Shown here piece after piece: positions 49,359 through 58,724 of a stretch of 64,000 bases of DNA. The position numbers were made by a program, and so were the translations under genes. The DNA comes from JBDIAG01 sp963835085 (GTDB taxonomy: Bacteria > Actinomycetota > Actinomycetes > Actinomycetales > CAWJMD01). Under the pieces are notes generated by a model, which did no database searches, was not told the DNA's origin, and was given only the letters and a program-made list of their open reading frames with translations. The stretch covers positions 1,364,001-1,428,000 of the forward strand of contig CAWIED010000001.1 in NCBI GenBank assembly GCA_963835085.1, in the 5' to 3' direction. Each line of letters begins with the position of its first letter. Within the stretch, counting starts at the first letter, position 1.

Positions 49359-51068
49359 TCACGGTGACGGTCCGGAGAACGCGGTGATGAACCGGTCGCG
49401 AAAGGCGTCCATCGGCCAGACCGGTGCGGTCGGTCTCGGCGTAAGGCCGCGCTGCCAGTTCCACCCGTCGATGCGCTGGAGCACGGCAGGGTCTCGGGTG
49501 ATGACCGACACCGGCACGTCGCGGTCGGAGTGCTGGCCCGACACCACCGCAGCCGGTTGATGATCCCCTAGCACGACGAGCACGAGCTCCTTGCTGGAGG
49601 CGGCCTGGGCGAAGGAGACGAGCGATCCCACGGAGTAGGCGATCGAGTGGGCGTAGGCTCCCTGCACGCCCGCCGCACTGGCCCAAACCCGTTGTCGCGA
49701 AGGCGAGTTCGCGGCCATGGGAGCCACCGCGCCGGGCTGCTCGACCTGCGACCAGGTCAGCAGCGAGGGCAAAGGAGCCCAGGGGGTGTGGCTGGAGTCC
49801 AGGTCGACCTCTGCCATCACCGGCTGCCCAGGCGCCGGCGACGACGTGGTCAGCTCATCACGCAGGAGCGCATCGAGCGTGAACTGGTCTGGCACCCGGG
49901 CATAGCCGAGCTTCGGCCCGGGGTAGCCGAGGTTGCGCGCGTCGTAGACGGTGTCGAAGTGGTAGAAGGTCGAGCCCTGCGGCCAGTCGCGCGTGTTCGA
50001 CGGCACCAGGTCGACGGTCCGCCAGCCGGCCCGACCGAAGGCGCTGCTGAGCGTCAGCCGTCGCATCGTCATGAGCTGGTCGTAGCGCTGCTGGGTGTCG
50101 ACCCACACCCCGGACTGCAGCGTCGAGTGGGCCAGCCAGCTCAGGCCACCGAACGTAGGCGACGTGAGAAAAGCGCTGCGCGAGGAGTAGCCGGCCTCGC
50201 GCAGAGCCAGATCGCCTTGCCGCAGAGCCGGAAGCACCGTTGTCGCCGGTGCGCCCTGGAGTGCCGTCCGGCCGTAGCTCTCGACGAAGACGACGACCAC
50301 GTCCTTACCACGCAGACCGCTCAGCAGGTCATCCGGCGAGGCGCTCGCCAGCTCGTCGCGGCTCATCGTCCGCGCGAACTCGCGCTGTTGCTTCAGCTCG
50401 TCGCGCGCTTGAGCGACATGCTCGCCGACGAGCTCCGTCGCAGCCGGCACGGCTAGCCGACGCTGCGTGCTCGACTGGTCATCGATGGCCGCCGTCGTGG
50501 CCCAGGCGGCGATCAATACGACGACAATGCCCGCGCCGACCATCGGGTGGGCAGCCCCGGCCGCCACCAGCGCGCCCACGGCTCGGAACTGGGCTATCGC
50601 CAAGCACGCGATCACCAACGTCAGGGCCACCACGACGAGCACGGCACCGGCCGTGCCGAAGGAGTCGACGAGCAGCCCGGCTGCCGATCCGGCGTAGCTG
50701 ACATCGGACAGCGGCTCGAAGGCCCTGCCGAGAGCGGCCCCGAATCCGAGGTCCGCAACGGTGAGGAGCGTGATCGCGAACAGTGCGATGCCCCCGACCA
50801 CGACCCAGACTCGGCGCACCGCCGGCGGCAGCACCCAGCCGAGGACGAGGAAGACGACACCGTCGATCGGAATCCGCACCAGCGACGGCCACGGTGCGCC
50901 AGAAGCGCTTGGGGAGCCGACGACCGCAGCGGGCGCGACGAGGCACAGCCACACGAAGCTGCCGGCGATCGCCATCCAGGCCGGGCCCGGCGTGCGCGCT
51001 GCGGCTCCGGCGTGCCTTCCACGCAGCGAACGGGTCCGACCTGTGGCGGCCCTGTCGGCTTCAGGCAC
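49359..51068 (-). CDS. Membrane sulfatase/LtaS-like phosphotransferase
   Basis: 569 residues from the GTG at 51068. About five N-terminal membrane helices precede an extracellular alkaline-phosphatase-superfamily domain with VVVFVESYG, a nucleophile candidate in FLTSPTFGGLSWL, DLDSSHTPW and the C-terminal VVLGDHQPAAV. Relatives are lipoteichoic-acid synthase and phosphoglycerol/phosphoethanolamine transferases, so it probably works on lipid-linked glycans or phospholipid headgroups outside the cell. It overlaps the CDP-alcohol phosphatidyltransferase gene by 8 bp. Confidence 0.85.
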   Translation of the reverse strand: MPEADRAATGRTRSLRGRHAGAAARTPGPAWMAIAGSFVWLCLVAPAAVVGSPSASGAPWPSLVRIPIDGVVFLVLGWVLPPAVRRVWVVVGGIALFAITLLTVADLGFGAALGRAFEPLSDVSYAGSAAGLLVDSFGTAGAVLVVVALTLVIACLAIAQFRAVGALVAAGAAHPMVGAGIVVVLIAAWATTAAIDDQSSTQRRLAVPAATELVGEHVAQARDELKQQREFARTMSRDELASASPDDLLSGLRGKDVVVVFVESYGRTALQGAPATTVLPALRQGDLALREAGYSSRSAFLTSPTFGGLSWLAHSTLQSGVWVDTQQRYDQLMTMRRLTLSSAFGRAGWRTVDLVPSNTRDWPQGSTFYHFDTVYDARNLGYPGPKLGYARVPDQFTLDALLRDELTTSSPAPGQPVMAEVDLDSSHTPWAPLPSLLTWSQVEQPGAVAPMAANSPSRQRVWASAAGVQGAYAHSIAYSVGSLVSFAQAASSKELVLVVLGDHQPAAVVSGQHSDRDVPVSVITRDPAVLQRIDGWNWQRGLTPRPTAPVWPMDAFRDRFITAFSGPSP

Positions 51069-51966
51069 GATGGGTCACCCGATGGCCGGACGACAGGGTG
51101 CGCCCGGCCGCTGCAGAGGGACCGGCAGCCGGACGGACGGCTGCGCCACGAGCTGAAGGGCCGGCTGCGCCACGAGCTGAAGGGCCGGCTGCGCCGCCAG
51201 CCGGACGGGCGGCTGCGCCACGAGCCGGACGGGCGGCTGCGCCACGAGCCGGACGGGCGGCTGCGCCGCCATGGGACGCGTGCGCCAGTCGCCACAGGTG
51301 CCAGATGGAGTTGGCAAACGACTCCACCAACAACCCCAGCGCAACGGTCAGGACCGCGAGCGCCCCCGGCCGCGGCAGGACCTGCGACGTGACGACACAC
51401 AGCGCAACCCCTTGAATCACAGCGACCACTTTGGCCCAGTACCTGGGAGGTAGGGTGGCGCGGAGCCACGCGTACCGCAGGCCGAAAGCCACGAAGACGT
51501 ACCGCGCAGCACCGATCGCCAGCACCCACCAGGCGACGGCGAACGCGACGTGCACGCTGAGGACGAGGATGAGGAAGGCGTCCACCTCGAGATCGAACCG
51601 CGCGCCGAAGGCGGACAAGGTGCCCGACCTGCGAGCGAGCCGCCCGTCCACGCCGTCCAGCAGGATGGCCAGGCCCGCCAGCCCCGCGATGGTCAGGGGA
51701 GGCGGCGGCGCAACAAAGGCCTGAGCCACCAAGGCCGCCACCCCACAGCTGAGCACGACCCTCGATAGCGTGACTCCATCGGCGAGCGACAACCGATATC
51801 TCGAGCAGCGCACCATCCCCACGGCCAGCACGACGAGGCAGCCGACCCCACTGGCCAGCCCGGAGAGCGCGCCGAACGCTCCCAGGCCTGCGACCAACTG
51901 CAGCGCGCCCAACAACACCACGAGGCCGGTCAGAGCCATCCCCACAGCCGACTGAACCCCGCGCAT
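51061..51966 (-). CDS. CDP-alcohol phosphatidyltransferase with repetitive C-terminal tail
   Basis: 301 residues from the ATG at 51966, preceded by GGAGG. The CDP-alcohol motif D-G-x2-[AG]-R...G-x3-D-x3-D appears as DGVDGRLARRSGTLSAFGARF followed by DLEVD, with Gly in place of the usual Ala. Six to eight membrane helices surround it. The enzyme joins CDP-diacylglycerol to an alcohol acceptor. The last ~55 residues are an Ala/Arg/Pro repeat encoded by a 24-bp tandem array. Its stop overlaps the sulfatase start. Confidence 0.85.
   Translation of the reverse strand: MRGVQSAVGMALTGLVVLLGALQLVAGLGAFGALSGLASGVGCLVVLAVGMVRCSRYRLSLADGVTLSRVVLSCGVAALVAQAFVAPPPPLTIAGLAGLAILLDGVDGRLARRSGTLSAFGARFDLEVDAFLILVLSVHVAFAVAWWVLAIGAARYVFVAFGLRYAWLRATLPPRYWAKVVAVIQGVALCVVTSQVLPRPGALAVLTVALGLLVESFANSIWHLWRLAHASHGGAAARPARGAAARPARGAAARPAGGAAGPSARGAAGPSARGAAVRPAAGPSAAAGRTLSSGHRVTHRA
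51139..51270. repeat. 24-bp in-frame tandem repeat in the CDP-alcohol transferase tail
   Basis: Six units start with GGCTGCGCC at 51139, 51163, 51187, 51211, 51235 and 51259 (the last cut short). Each unit encodes eight residues, so copy-number change keeps the frame and only lengthens or shortens the Ala/Arg/Pro tail. Confidence 0.85.
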
Positions 51967-52005
51967 CGCGCCTCCGTATCTATCTTCTGACAGAGTCCTA
52001 CGACG

Positions 52006-53094
52006 GTGTACGGATGTCGCGCCGGCCCGGTTCATTCGGTCGCCCGCGAGGGTACCCAAACCCCGGACGAGAGCGACGGAAGGAGACGGATCATCGACAC
52101 CTGGCGGAAGTGGTCTCACGGGTGGACGACATCGCGGGCCGGCTCGTGGGGTCAGTTCGTTGCCGGGTTGGCCGTGCTGGCCGTTGTCGTATGGCGGGTG
52201 GGAACCGGGCCGTTCACTGCGGCGCTCGGACGCCTGCACGCGGGGCCGGTGGCTGTGGCCGTGATCCTGGTCTCCGCGACCACATTGTGCTCGGCCGCCC
52301 GCTGGCGCCTGGTGGCCGCAGGTCTCGGCCTGAAACTGTCGTTGGGCAGCGCATTGGCCCGGTGCTATCGGTCGCAGTTTCTCAACGCGATCCTGCCCGG
52401 GGGAGTGCTGGGAGACGTCCATCGCGGAGTGCTCGTCGGCGCGCAGTCCGACGACGTGTCTCTCGGGTTGCGCACTGTGGTCTGGGAACGATCGAGCGGT
52501 CAGGCGGTGCAACTGGTGATCACCGCTGCCCTGGTACTGCCGCTGCTGGTGAGCCCCGGCGTCGCAGCGCTCGCCATCCTGCTCGGAGGCCTCACGCTGG
52601 TGAGTCTGGGAGTGCTGGTGCGCACCTCTGCGGCACGCCCTGCGTCCGTCGTGCTGGTCGGTCTGCGGGCACGGGCGCGCCGTGCGGTGCTCGACGACGT
52701 GCGACGGCTGGGCACCCGTCGGATCATGCTCGGCGTCATCGTCACCTCACTGGCGGTGCTGGTCGGCTACGTCGCGGTATTCGCCCTCGCGGCCCGCGTC
52801 AGCGACCTACGGCTGGGCTGGGCCGGCATCGTGCCGCTCGCCCTGACGGTGCTGGTGGCCGCTGCGATCCCCGCGAACGTGGCCGGCTGGGGACCACGCG
52901 AAGCTGCCGCTGCCTGGGCCTTCCATGCCGTCGGCCTGTTACCCGGACAAGGTGTGACGGTCGCGGTGCTCTACGGCCTGCTCACCACGGTGGCCACCGT
53001 GCCCGGCGGTGTTTTACTCGCACTGGGGCTCTTCCGACATCGGCGCCCGGGACCGTCCGGGTCACAAGATCCGGCCCCCGCCATCGGGCGCTGA
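52006..53094 (+). CDS. UPF0104 / lysylphosphatidylglycerol synthase TM-region membrane protein
   Basis: About 362 residues from the GTG at 52006. Eight or so membrane helices carry the family motifs SLGSALARCYRSQFLNAILPGG, VVWERSSGQ and ANVAGWGPREAAAAW. This family includes the flippase half of MprF; others have unknown roles. The start is uncertain. The 5' part up to 52080 has little family similarity, and a strong GGAAGGAG (52078-52085) stands before ATC codons, so a non-ATG start there is possible. It is divergent from the CDP-alcohol transferase gene. Confidence 0.82.
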   Translation: MYGCRAGPVHSVAREGTQTPDESDGRRRIIDTWRKWSHGWTTSRAGSWGQFVAGLAVLAVVVWRVGTGPFTAALGRLHAGPVAVAVILVSATTLCSAARWRLVAAGLGLKLSLGSALARCYRSQFLNAILPGGVLGDVHRGVLVGAQSDDVSLGLRTVVWERSSGQAVQLVITAALVLPLLVSPGVAALAILLGGLTLVSLGVLVRTSAARPASVVLVGLRARARRAVLDDVRRLGTRRIMLGVIVTSLAVLVGYVAVFALAARVSDLRLGWAGIVPLALTVLVAAAIPANVAGWGPREAAAAWAFHAVGLLPGQGVTVAVLYGLLTTVATVPGGVLLALGLFRHRRPGPSGSQDPAPAIGR

Positions 53095-53221
53095 TCCACT
53101 ACCGCGGGTTCACGCCTCGCGAACGGGTCGACACTAGGGCGCACCCGGGAACCGGAACCTGCCGTGCTTATTTCCTGTCGCGCCCGTAGAGCGCCATCGC
53201 GTGCCCGACAGGCGATAGTGG

Positions 53222-56200
53222 ATGACGATGAATCCGGGACCTCGAGACCCTCCCAGCCCCAGCGGCCTACGTATCCAACTGCTTGGCTCGTTCGCGGTGC
53301 GGGCCCCTGGACGTGCCGCAGCAGTCGGGCAATGGCGGCTGCGGAAGGCACGGGCCCTGGTGATGATGCTGGCCTTGGCGCCGGGCCAAGCCTGTCACCG
53401 CGACCAGATCCTGGACCGGTTATGGCCGGAGCTGGAGCCGGCGGCCGCTGCCCGAAACCTGCATCAGACCCTGTACATCGCCCGGCGCACACTCGCCGCA
53501 CTCGGTGCCGCCACCGAGAACCTGCTGGTACTGCAGGACGAGCGAGTGCTGCTGGACGCCGGCGGTCCAGTCGAGATCGACGTGCTGGAGTTCGAGCGAC
53601 TCGCCGCGGTGGGTCTGGCTCCGGGAGGCGACGCCAGCCTACGAACGGCGGCCGAGCTGTACGCCGGCGACCTTCAACCAGATCCTGCGGATGCGCAGTG
53701 GCTGACCACCCGCCGAGATGAGCTCCGAGCAGTGCATCACGAGGTCATGATCAAGCTGGCGTCCTCGGTGCGGCACCAGGCGCCCGAGGAGGCATTGGTA
53801 TTGCTTACCCGACTCCGCGAGGCCGATCCGCTGCACGAGGGAGCCGCGCGCGCCCACATGCAGGTTCTGGCCGACCTCGGGCGACGATCGGAGGCCCTGG
53901 CTCGCTACGAACAATTGGTCGACGATCTGCTGGAGGAGTTCGGCACCGACCCGGATCCCCAGACGACGGGCCTGTTCCGCGAGCTGTTGACCACGTCGAC
54001 GTCAGCGCAGCGTCCCCACCCGCGGGCAGGAGACGCCGGAGAGCCCATCGGCTCCCTCCCGGTTCCGGTGTCGAGCTTCATCGGTCGCGAGCGCGAACTC
54101 GCTGACGTCGATCGGCTGCTCGACCATGCCCGGCTGCTGACCCTCACCGGGGCGGGCGGCTGCGGCAAGACCAGGCTGGCCATAGAGGCCGCGAGGAAGG
54201 CGCGCGGACGCTACCCGGACGGAGCGTGGTTCGTCGATCTCGCGGGAGTCGCCGAAGCACCGCAGGTGGCCACCGCCGTGGCCGCGGCACTCGCGCTCGA
54301 TCCGGGGACGGGCTCCAGCCAATCCCAAGCACTGGTCGACCAACTTCGCGGCCGGGCGATGCTCATCGTGCTGGACAACTGTGAACACGTGCTCGGTTCC
54401 TGCGCTCAGTTGGTCGCCGCACTGCTTTCGGGATGTCCCGGCGTGGTGGTGCTGGCCACCAGCCGAGCACCACTGCATGCCCCGGGGGAGTACACCTTCC
54501 GGGTGCCGTCATTGGCCCTTCCGGCGCCGGTGCACACTGATGCGCCAGACCTTGCCGAGCTGGCCCGGCAGTCCTCTGTTCGGTTGTTCGTCGAGCGAAC
54601 CGGGCAGGTGCGAACGGGTTTCACCCTCACGGCCGACAATGCCCGGGCCATCAGCGAACTGTGCCGACGGCTGGACGGGATCCCCCTGGCCCTGGAACTG
54701 GCTGCGGCCAAAACCGCCGTCCTCGAGCCGGCCGAGATCGTTCAACGGCTCGGCGACGCCTTGGACTTGCTCCGCGGAGCACCGGGCGGGGTGACCCGGC
54801 ATCAGACGCTGCGCGGCACCCTGGAGTGGAGCCATGACCTGCTTACCGACCCGGAGCAGATCCTGCTGCGGCGGTTGTCCATCTTTGCCGCCGGCTTCAC
54901 CCTCGAGGCAATGGAAGCCGTCTGCGCCGATGCCCGGCTGCCCCGAGAGGATCTCTTCGACCTGCTGGCCACGCTCGTCGATCAGTCCCTGGTGGTCACG
55001 CACGACACCGGCCTCAGGACGCGGTATGGGCAACTGGAGACAGTCCGGCAGTTCGGTCGTGAGTGTCTTCGCCAGGCCGGTGAGGAGGCGCAGCTGTCCG
55101 CTGCCCATTGTGCCTACTTCCTCGCCTTTGCCGTCTCGCACAACCCCGAACGCGCCAGGGGTGTCGTAATCGAAGAGCCAAGGCTGCTCGACCTCGAGCA
55201 CGACAACCTACGCGCCGCGTTGCGCTGGTCGTGTGTCGAGGAACCCGAGTCGGCATTGCGGCTCGCGGCCAGTCTGTGGCGCTTCTGGTTCGTCCGGGGC
55301 CACGCCGTCGAGGGTGCCGCCTGGGTCGAGCGCGCCCTGGCCGCCTCACCGGCACCCTCACGGCCTCGGGCAGCCGCCTTGATCGGTCTCGCCGGCCTGG
55401 ACAGCCGGCTCGGGCGCAGCGACCGGCATCGGGCGCTGGGCGCGGAGGCGCTGGCGATCGTGCGCCAGGTCGGCGACCCGGACGAGATCGTGGCCGCCCG
55501 GCTCGTGGAGGCCGCGCTCACCTGGTGCACGTTCGACCTGGACGAGGCGGAACAGCTGACGGCCGCAGTGCGCACCAGGGCAGTCGCTCACGGCCGACCT
55601 GAGCATGTGGCGGCCGCCAGCTGGCTGTCCGGTCAGTGCGCGCTTTCCCGCGAGGACGGCCCCACGGCGACTCGACACTTCAACGCGTGCCTGACCGAGC
55701 TCACTCAGTGCAGGTCAGCGCCGGCACCCTTCCTTCCGGTCATCACGGCCAGCCTGCAACTGGTTCATCTTGCCGGTCGCCTGGTGCCGTGTTTCGAGGA
55801 GACCCTGCTGCTCGGGCGACGGGTGGGCGCGATCCAGGGCGCTGGGTTCGCGCTGTCCGCACTCGGCGATGCGGCCCGGCTCTCCGGCGATCAGCAGTCG
55901 GCGATCGCCGCTATTTCGGACGTGGTCGAGCAGTTCGCCAGGTTGAAGGATGACCTGGCCTCCGGGCAGGTCCTGCACCAACTCGGATGCGTCCTGCGAG
56001 ATGCCGGCGACCATGGCGCGGCCAGAGAGGCGTTGTCCTCTGCCCGAAGGCTGCGGCTCGGTGTGGGAGACCGGCGCGGGCAGTTCCTGACCGAGATCCA
56101 CTTGGCGCTCCTGGACGCCATGGAAGGCGACGTCGAGCGGGGTATAGCCGACGCGAGGCGCTGCTTGTCGAGGTTCGAGTCCGTGGGGGATCAGCCGGGA

Positions 56201-56482
56201 ATGGGCGGCACGCTCACCGTGCTGGCAGCGATCGAACTCATCGCCGGACGCCTGTCGGCGGCGCGGGAGCTGTACCGCTGGGCGGCTGAGCTCTTCGTCC
56301 CCTGGCGGCGGCACGCAGGCTGGGCCCGATTGATGGTGGCCGAGCTGTCCACCGACCTGGGCGATCCGCATCGTGCGGCCCGCGAAACGGCGCTGGCGCT
56401 GGCTGCTTTCCACAGCACCCGCTGCCTGGTTGCAGACGATCGACTGGCCGCCTTGCGCGGGCGCTGGGGCGACAGTTGTTGA
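53222..56482 (+). CDS. BTAD/AfsR-type transcriptional regulator with NB-ARC and TPR-like repeats
   Basis: Protein of 1086 residues. The N-terminal winged helix (LRIQLLGSFAVRAPG, residues ~17-110) and BTAD domain (~115-255) are followed by an NB-ARC-type ATPase with Walker A GAGGCGKTRLA near residue 310 and Walker B LIVLDNCEHV near 380. A long helical TPR-like C-terminus follows. This is the SARP-large/AfsR layout, used to control secondary metabolism or neighbouring operons. It is monocistronic and lies 75 bp before the BBE oxidoreductase gene, its likely target. Confidence 0.92.
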   Translation: MTMNPGPRDPPSPSGLRIQLLGSFAVRAPGRAAAVGQWRLRKARALVMMLALAPGQACHRDQILDRLWPELEPAAAARNLHQTLYIARRTLAALGAATENLLVLQDERVLLDAGGPVEIDVLEFERLAAVGLAPGGDASLRTAAELYAGDLQPDPADAQWLTTRRDELRAVHHEVMIKLASSVRHQAPEEALVLLTRLREADPLHEGAARAHMQVLADLGRRSEALARYEQLVDDLLEEFGTDPDPQTTGLFRELLTTSTSAQRPHPRAGDAGEPIGSLPVPVSSFIGRERELADVDRLLDHARLLTLTGAGGCGKTRLAIEAARKARGRYPDGAWFVDLAGVAEAPQVATAVAAALALDPGTGSSQSQALVDQLRGRAMLIVLDNCEHVLGSCAQLVAALLSGCPGVVVLATSRAPLHAPGEYTFRVPSLALPAPVHTDAPDLAELARQSSVRLFVERTGQVRTGFTLTADNARAISELCRRLDGIPLALELAAAKTAVLEPAEIVQRLGDALDLLRGAPGGVTRHQTLRGTLEWSHDLLTDPEQILLRRLSIFAAGFTLEAMEAVCADARLPREDLFDLLATLVDQSLVVTHDTGLRTRYGQLETVRQFGRECLRQAGEEAQLSAAHCAYFLAFAVSHNPERARGVVIEEPRLLDLEHDNLRAALRWSCVEEPESALRLAASLWRFWFVRGHAVEGAAWVERALAASPAPSRPRAAALIGLAGLDSRLGRSDRHRALGAEALAIVRQVGDPDEIVAARLVEAALTWCTFDLDEAEQLTAAVRTRAVAHGRPEHVAAASWLSGQCALSREDGPTATRHFNACLTELTQCRSAPAPFLPVITASLQLVHLAGRLVPCFEETLLLGRRVGAIQGAGFALSALGDAARLSGDQQSAIAAISDVVEQFARLKDDLASGQVLHQLGCVLRDAGDHGAAREALSSARRLRLGVGDRRGQFLTEIHLALLDAMEGDVERGIADARRCLSRFESVGDQPGMGGTLTVLAAIELIAGRLSAARELYRWAAELFVPWRRHAGWARLMVAELSTDLGDPHRAARETALALAAFHSTRCLVADDRLAALRGRWGDSC

Positions 56483-56557
56483 GATTGTGTTGGGTTTGCG
56501 CTGACGAGGACTGCCTAGCGTCGTAACTGACACCAACACAGGAAGCAGGACGACGCC

Positions 56558-57970
56558 ATGACCTTGAACCAGACACGAGAGAACGTGATCGGGGACGCCA
56601 CCATCGCAGAATTCGCCGCAGGACTGCGCGGCACGGTGGTCCTCCCGACGGACGCTGACTACGACATCGCACGCAGGATCTGGAATGGGGCGCACGACCG
56701 CCGACCGGCACTGATCGCGCGATGCGTCGGAGTGGCGGACGTGATCCGTACGGTCGACCTCGCGCGCAGCGTGGGACTACCGCTGGCAGTCCGCGGCGGC
56801 GGTCACTCGATCCCGGGGTTCTCCACCGTCGATGACGGGATCGTGCTGGACCTGTCGCTGATGAGTGGCATTCAGGTCAGTCCCCGGCTCCGGCGAGTGA
56901 GTGCTCAGGCCGGTTGTACGTGGAAAGACCTGGATGCGGAGACGCAACAGTTCGGCCTCGCCGTGACCGGTGGTCTGGTGTCCTCGACGGGCATCGCAGG
57001 CTTTACCACCGGCGGCGGGCTCGGCTGGTTGATGCGGAACTACGGACTGGCCAGCGACAACTTGGTCGGGGCCGACGTCGTCACTGCCGACGGACAGTTC
57101 GTTCATGCCAGTGCCGATGAGAACGCCGACCTGTTCTGGGGACTGCAGGGCGGCGGCGGGAACTTCGGTGTGGTGACCTCGTTCGAGTTCCGGATGCACG
57201 AAGTCGGCCCCACGGTGTTCTCGGGTCTGACCTTCTATCCCGCGGACGAGGCCGAGCAGATCCTGCGCGGTTACCGTGATGCCTGCGCAGCTGCCCCGAA
57301 CGAGCTGACGACGCTGGTCAACCTGACGACAGCACCTCCGGTCCCGTTCCTGCCGGAATCGGTTCACGGCAAGCCAATCATCGGCGTCGGAGGTTGCTGG
57401 TCAGGCGAGGCCGGCGCGGGGGAGACCGCCACTGCCCCCTTCCGCACCCTCGGCACGGTGATCTCCGACATCTTCGCCGAGCATCCGTATGCGGCGTGGC
57501 AGCAGGCCCTGGACCCGCTGTATCCGCGTGACCTGTACAACTACTTCCGTTCCGCCTTCATGCGGACGGCCGACGATGCGTCCTTAGAAGTCCTCCTCCA
57601 GGCTTTCGCGACAGATCCGAATGCGCTGACCGAGATCCACCTGCAACACCTGGGCGGAGCGGTGAACCGCGTCCCGGCCGACGCCACGGCGTTCGCCATG
57701 CGCGACCAGGACTTCATCGTCAACGTCGTCGCCCGCACGCCCAGTGAGGCGGGGTTCGCGGAGGTCGTCGAGTGGGCGCGCGGGGTGACCTCCGCCCTAG
57801 GGCCCGACGCGGCCACCTACGTGAACTTCACCGGTGAGGCCAACGACTCGCTGGTCAAGGCGTCGTATCCGAGCGGCACTTACCGCCGGCTGCTGGAGCT
57901 GAAGAACCGTTACGACCCCACCAACCTCTTCCACTTGAACCAGAACATCGTGCCGGGACTCACCGGGTGA
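56558..57970 (+). CDS. FAD-linked oxidoreductase of the BBE family
   Basis: Protein of 470 residues with FAD_binding_4 and C-terminal BBE domains. The 8-alpha flavin-linking His83 lies in VRGGGHSIPG. The second, 6-S-cysteinyl site of bicovalent members is missing: GLVSSTGIAGFTTGGG has no Cys where they have G-x-C-x-x-V-G. Flavin is therefore likely mono-covalent. The C-terminal YDPTNLFHLNQNI is intact. These enzymes oxidise sugars or secondary metabolites with O2. A GGAAGCAGG RBS is present. Confidence 0.92.
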   Translation: MTLNQTRENVIGDATIAEFAAGLRGTVVLPTDADYDIARRIWNGAHDRRPALIARCVGVADVIRTVDLARSVGLPLAVRGGGHSIPGFSTVDDGIVLDLSLMSGIQVSPRLRRVSAQAGCTWKDLDAETQQFGLAVTGGLVSSTGIAGFTTGGGLGWLMRNYGLASDNLVGADVVTADGQFVHASADENADLFWGLQGGGGNFGVVTSFEFRMHEVGPTVFSGLTFYPADEAEQILRGYRDACAAAPNELTTLVNLTTAPPVPFLPESVHGKPIIGVGGCWSGEAGAGETATAPFRTLGTVISDIFAEHPYAAWQQALDPLYPRDLYNYFRSAFMRTADDASLEVLLQAFATDPNALTEIHLQHLGGAVNRVPADATAFAMRDQDFIVNVVARTPSEAGFAEVVEWARGVTSALGPDAATYVNFTGEANDSLVKASYPSGTYRRLLELKNRYDPTNLFHLNQNIVPGLTG

Positions 57971-58721
57971 GTTCGCCGAGCAATCGTTCGATCTCGGCCC
58001 TCAGCGGATCCACTCCGAGACCTGACCTGGTGAGGGGAGCGGCCGTCGGACCCTCAACGGCCGCCGACAGGATGAGGTGCTCGGTGCCGATGTAGTTGTG
58101 TCCGTAGTGCAGCGCGATGTCGAGGCTTCGGGCGATGAGCTTGCGGGCCTCGACGCTGAACATCACCGTGCGCACCGACGCAGGACTCGCATCTGCGGAC
58201 GACGCCGGCGCGGCATCAGCGGGGGGAAGGGGCAGTCCGAGCGACTCGCTGACCACGGCACGATCAACCCCGATCGCCGCTACAGCGCGAGCCGCCACGC
58301 TCTCCGGATCGACGAGAAGACTCACAACGATGTGCCGCGGCTCGACGGGAACCGGACTGTCCCCCTCCCCGGTCGCCGTAACCGCTGCCAGGGCGCGCGC
58401 GGCGACCAGCGCAGTGCGGGCTCGGGCAGCGAAGCGGCTGAACAATCGTTCGGAGGCGCCGGGCGCGAACTCGCCAGACCGGGCCACGAAGCGTTTCTGT
58501 GCGGCCTGTTTGGTGACGCCCATGCTTTCGCCGATCTGGCTCCACGACGCACCCGAGCGCCGAGCCTGATCGACGAAGTGACCGATGAGCGAATCGGCCT
58601 GATCCTCGATCCGGCTCGAGACGCGTACAGCGTCACTGAGGTGTGAGAGTTCGTCGCCCTCGGGCTGGATCGCCCGCACGAACGCAATGAGATTGTCGAG
58701 TGAGACGGGGAACTGTTGCAT
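57960..58721 (-). CDS. Clp N-domain protein with helix-turn-helix
   Basis: 253 residues from the ATG at 58721. An N-terminal HTH is visible in SWSQIGESMGVTKQAAQKRF (about residues 60-80). Two Clp-N repeats follow, RHIVVSLLVDP near 125 and GHNYIGTEHLILSAAVEG near 205. No AAA+ domain is present, so it is not a ClpC chaperone but probably a transcription factor that uses the Clp-N fold as sensor. The 45-bp palindromic operator just upstream suggests autoregulation. It overlaps the BBE gene 3' end by 11 bp. Confidence 0.83.
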   Translation of the reverse strand: MQQFPVSLDNLIAFVRAIQPEGDELSHLSDAVRVSSRIEDQADSLIGHFVDQARRSGASWSQIGESMGVTKQAAQKRFVARSGEFAPGASERLFSRFAARARTALVAARALAAVTATGEGDSPVPVEPRHIVVSLLVDPESVAARAVAAIGVDRAVVSESLGLPLPPADAAPASSADASPASVRTVMFSVEARKLIARSLDIALHYGHNYIGTEHLILSAAVEGPTAAPLTRSGLGVDPLRAEIERLLGELTR

Positions 58722-58724
58722 GAT

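Noticed and set aside
51139..51270. 24-bp array as a CRISPR or regulatory array
   Set aside because: Units are in frame inside the CDP-alcohol transferase gene and encode its Ala/Arg/Pro tail; no spacers.
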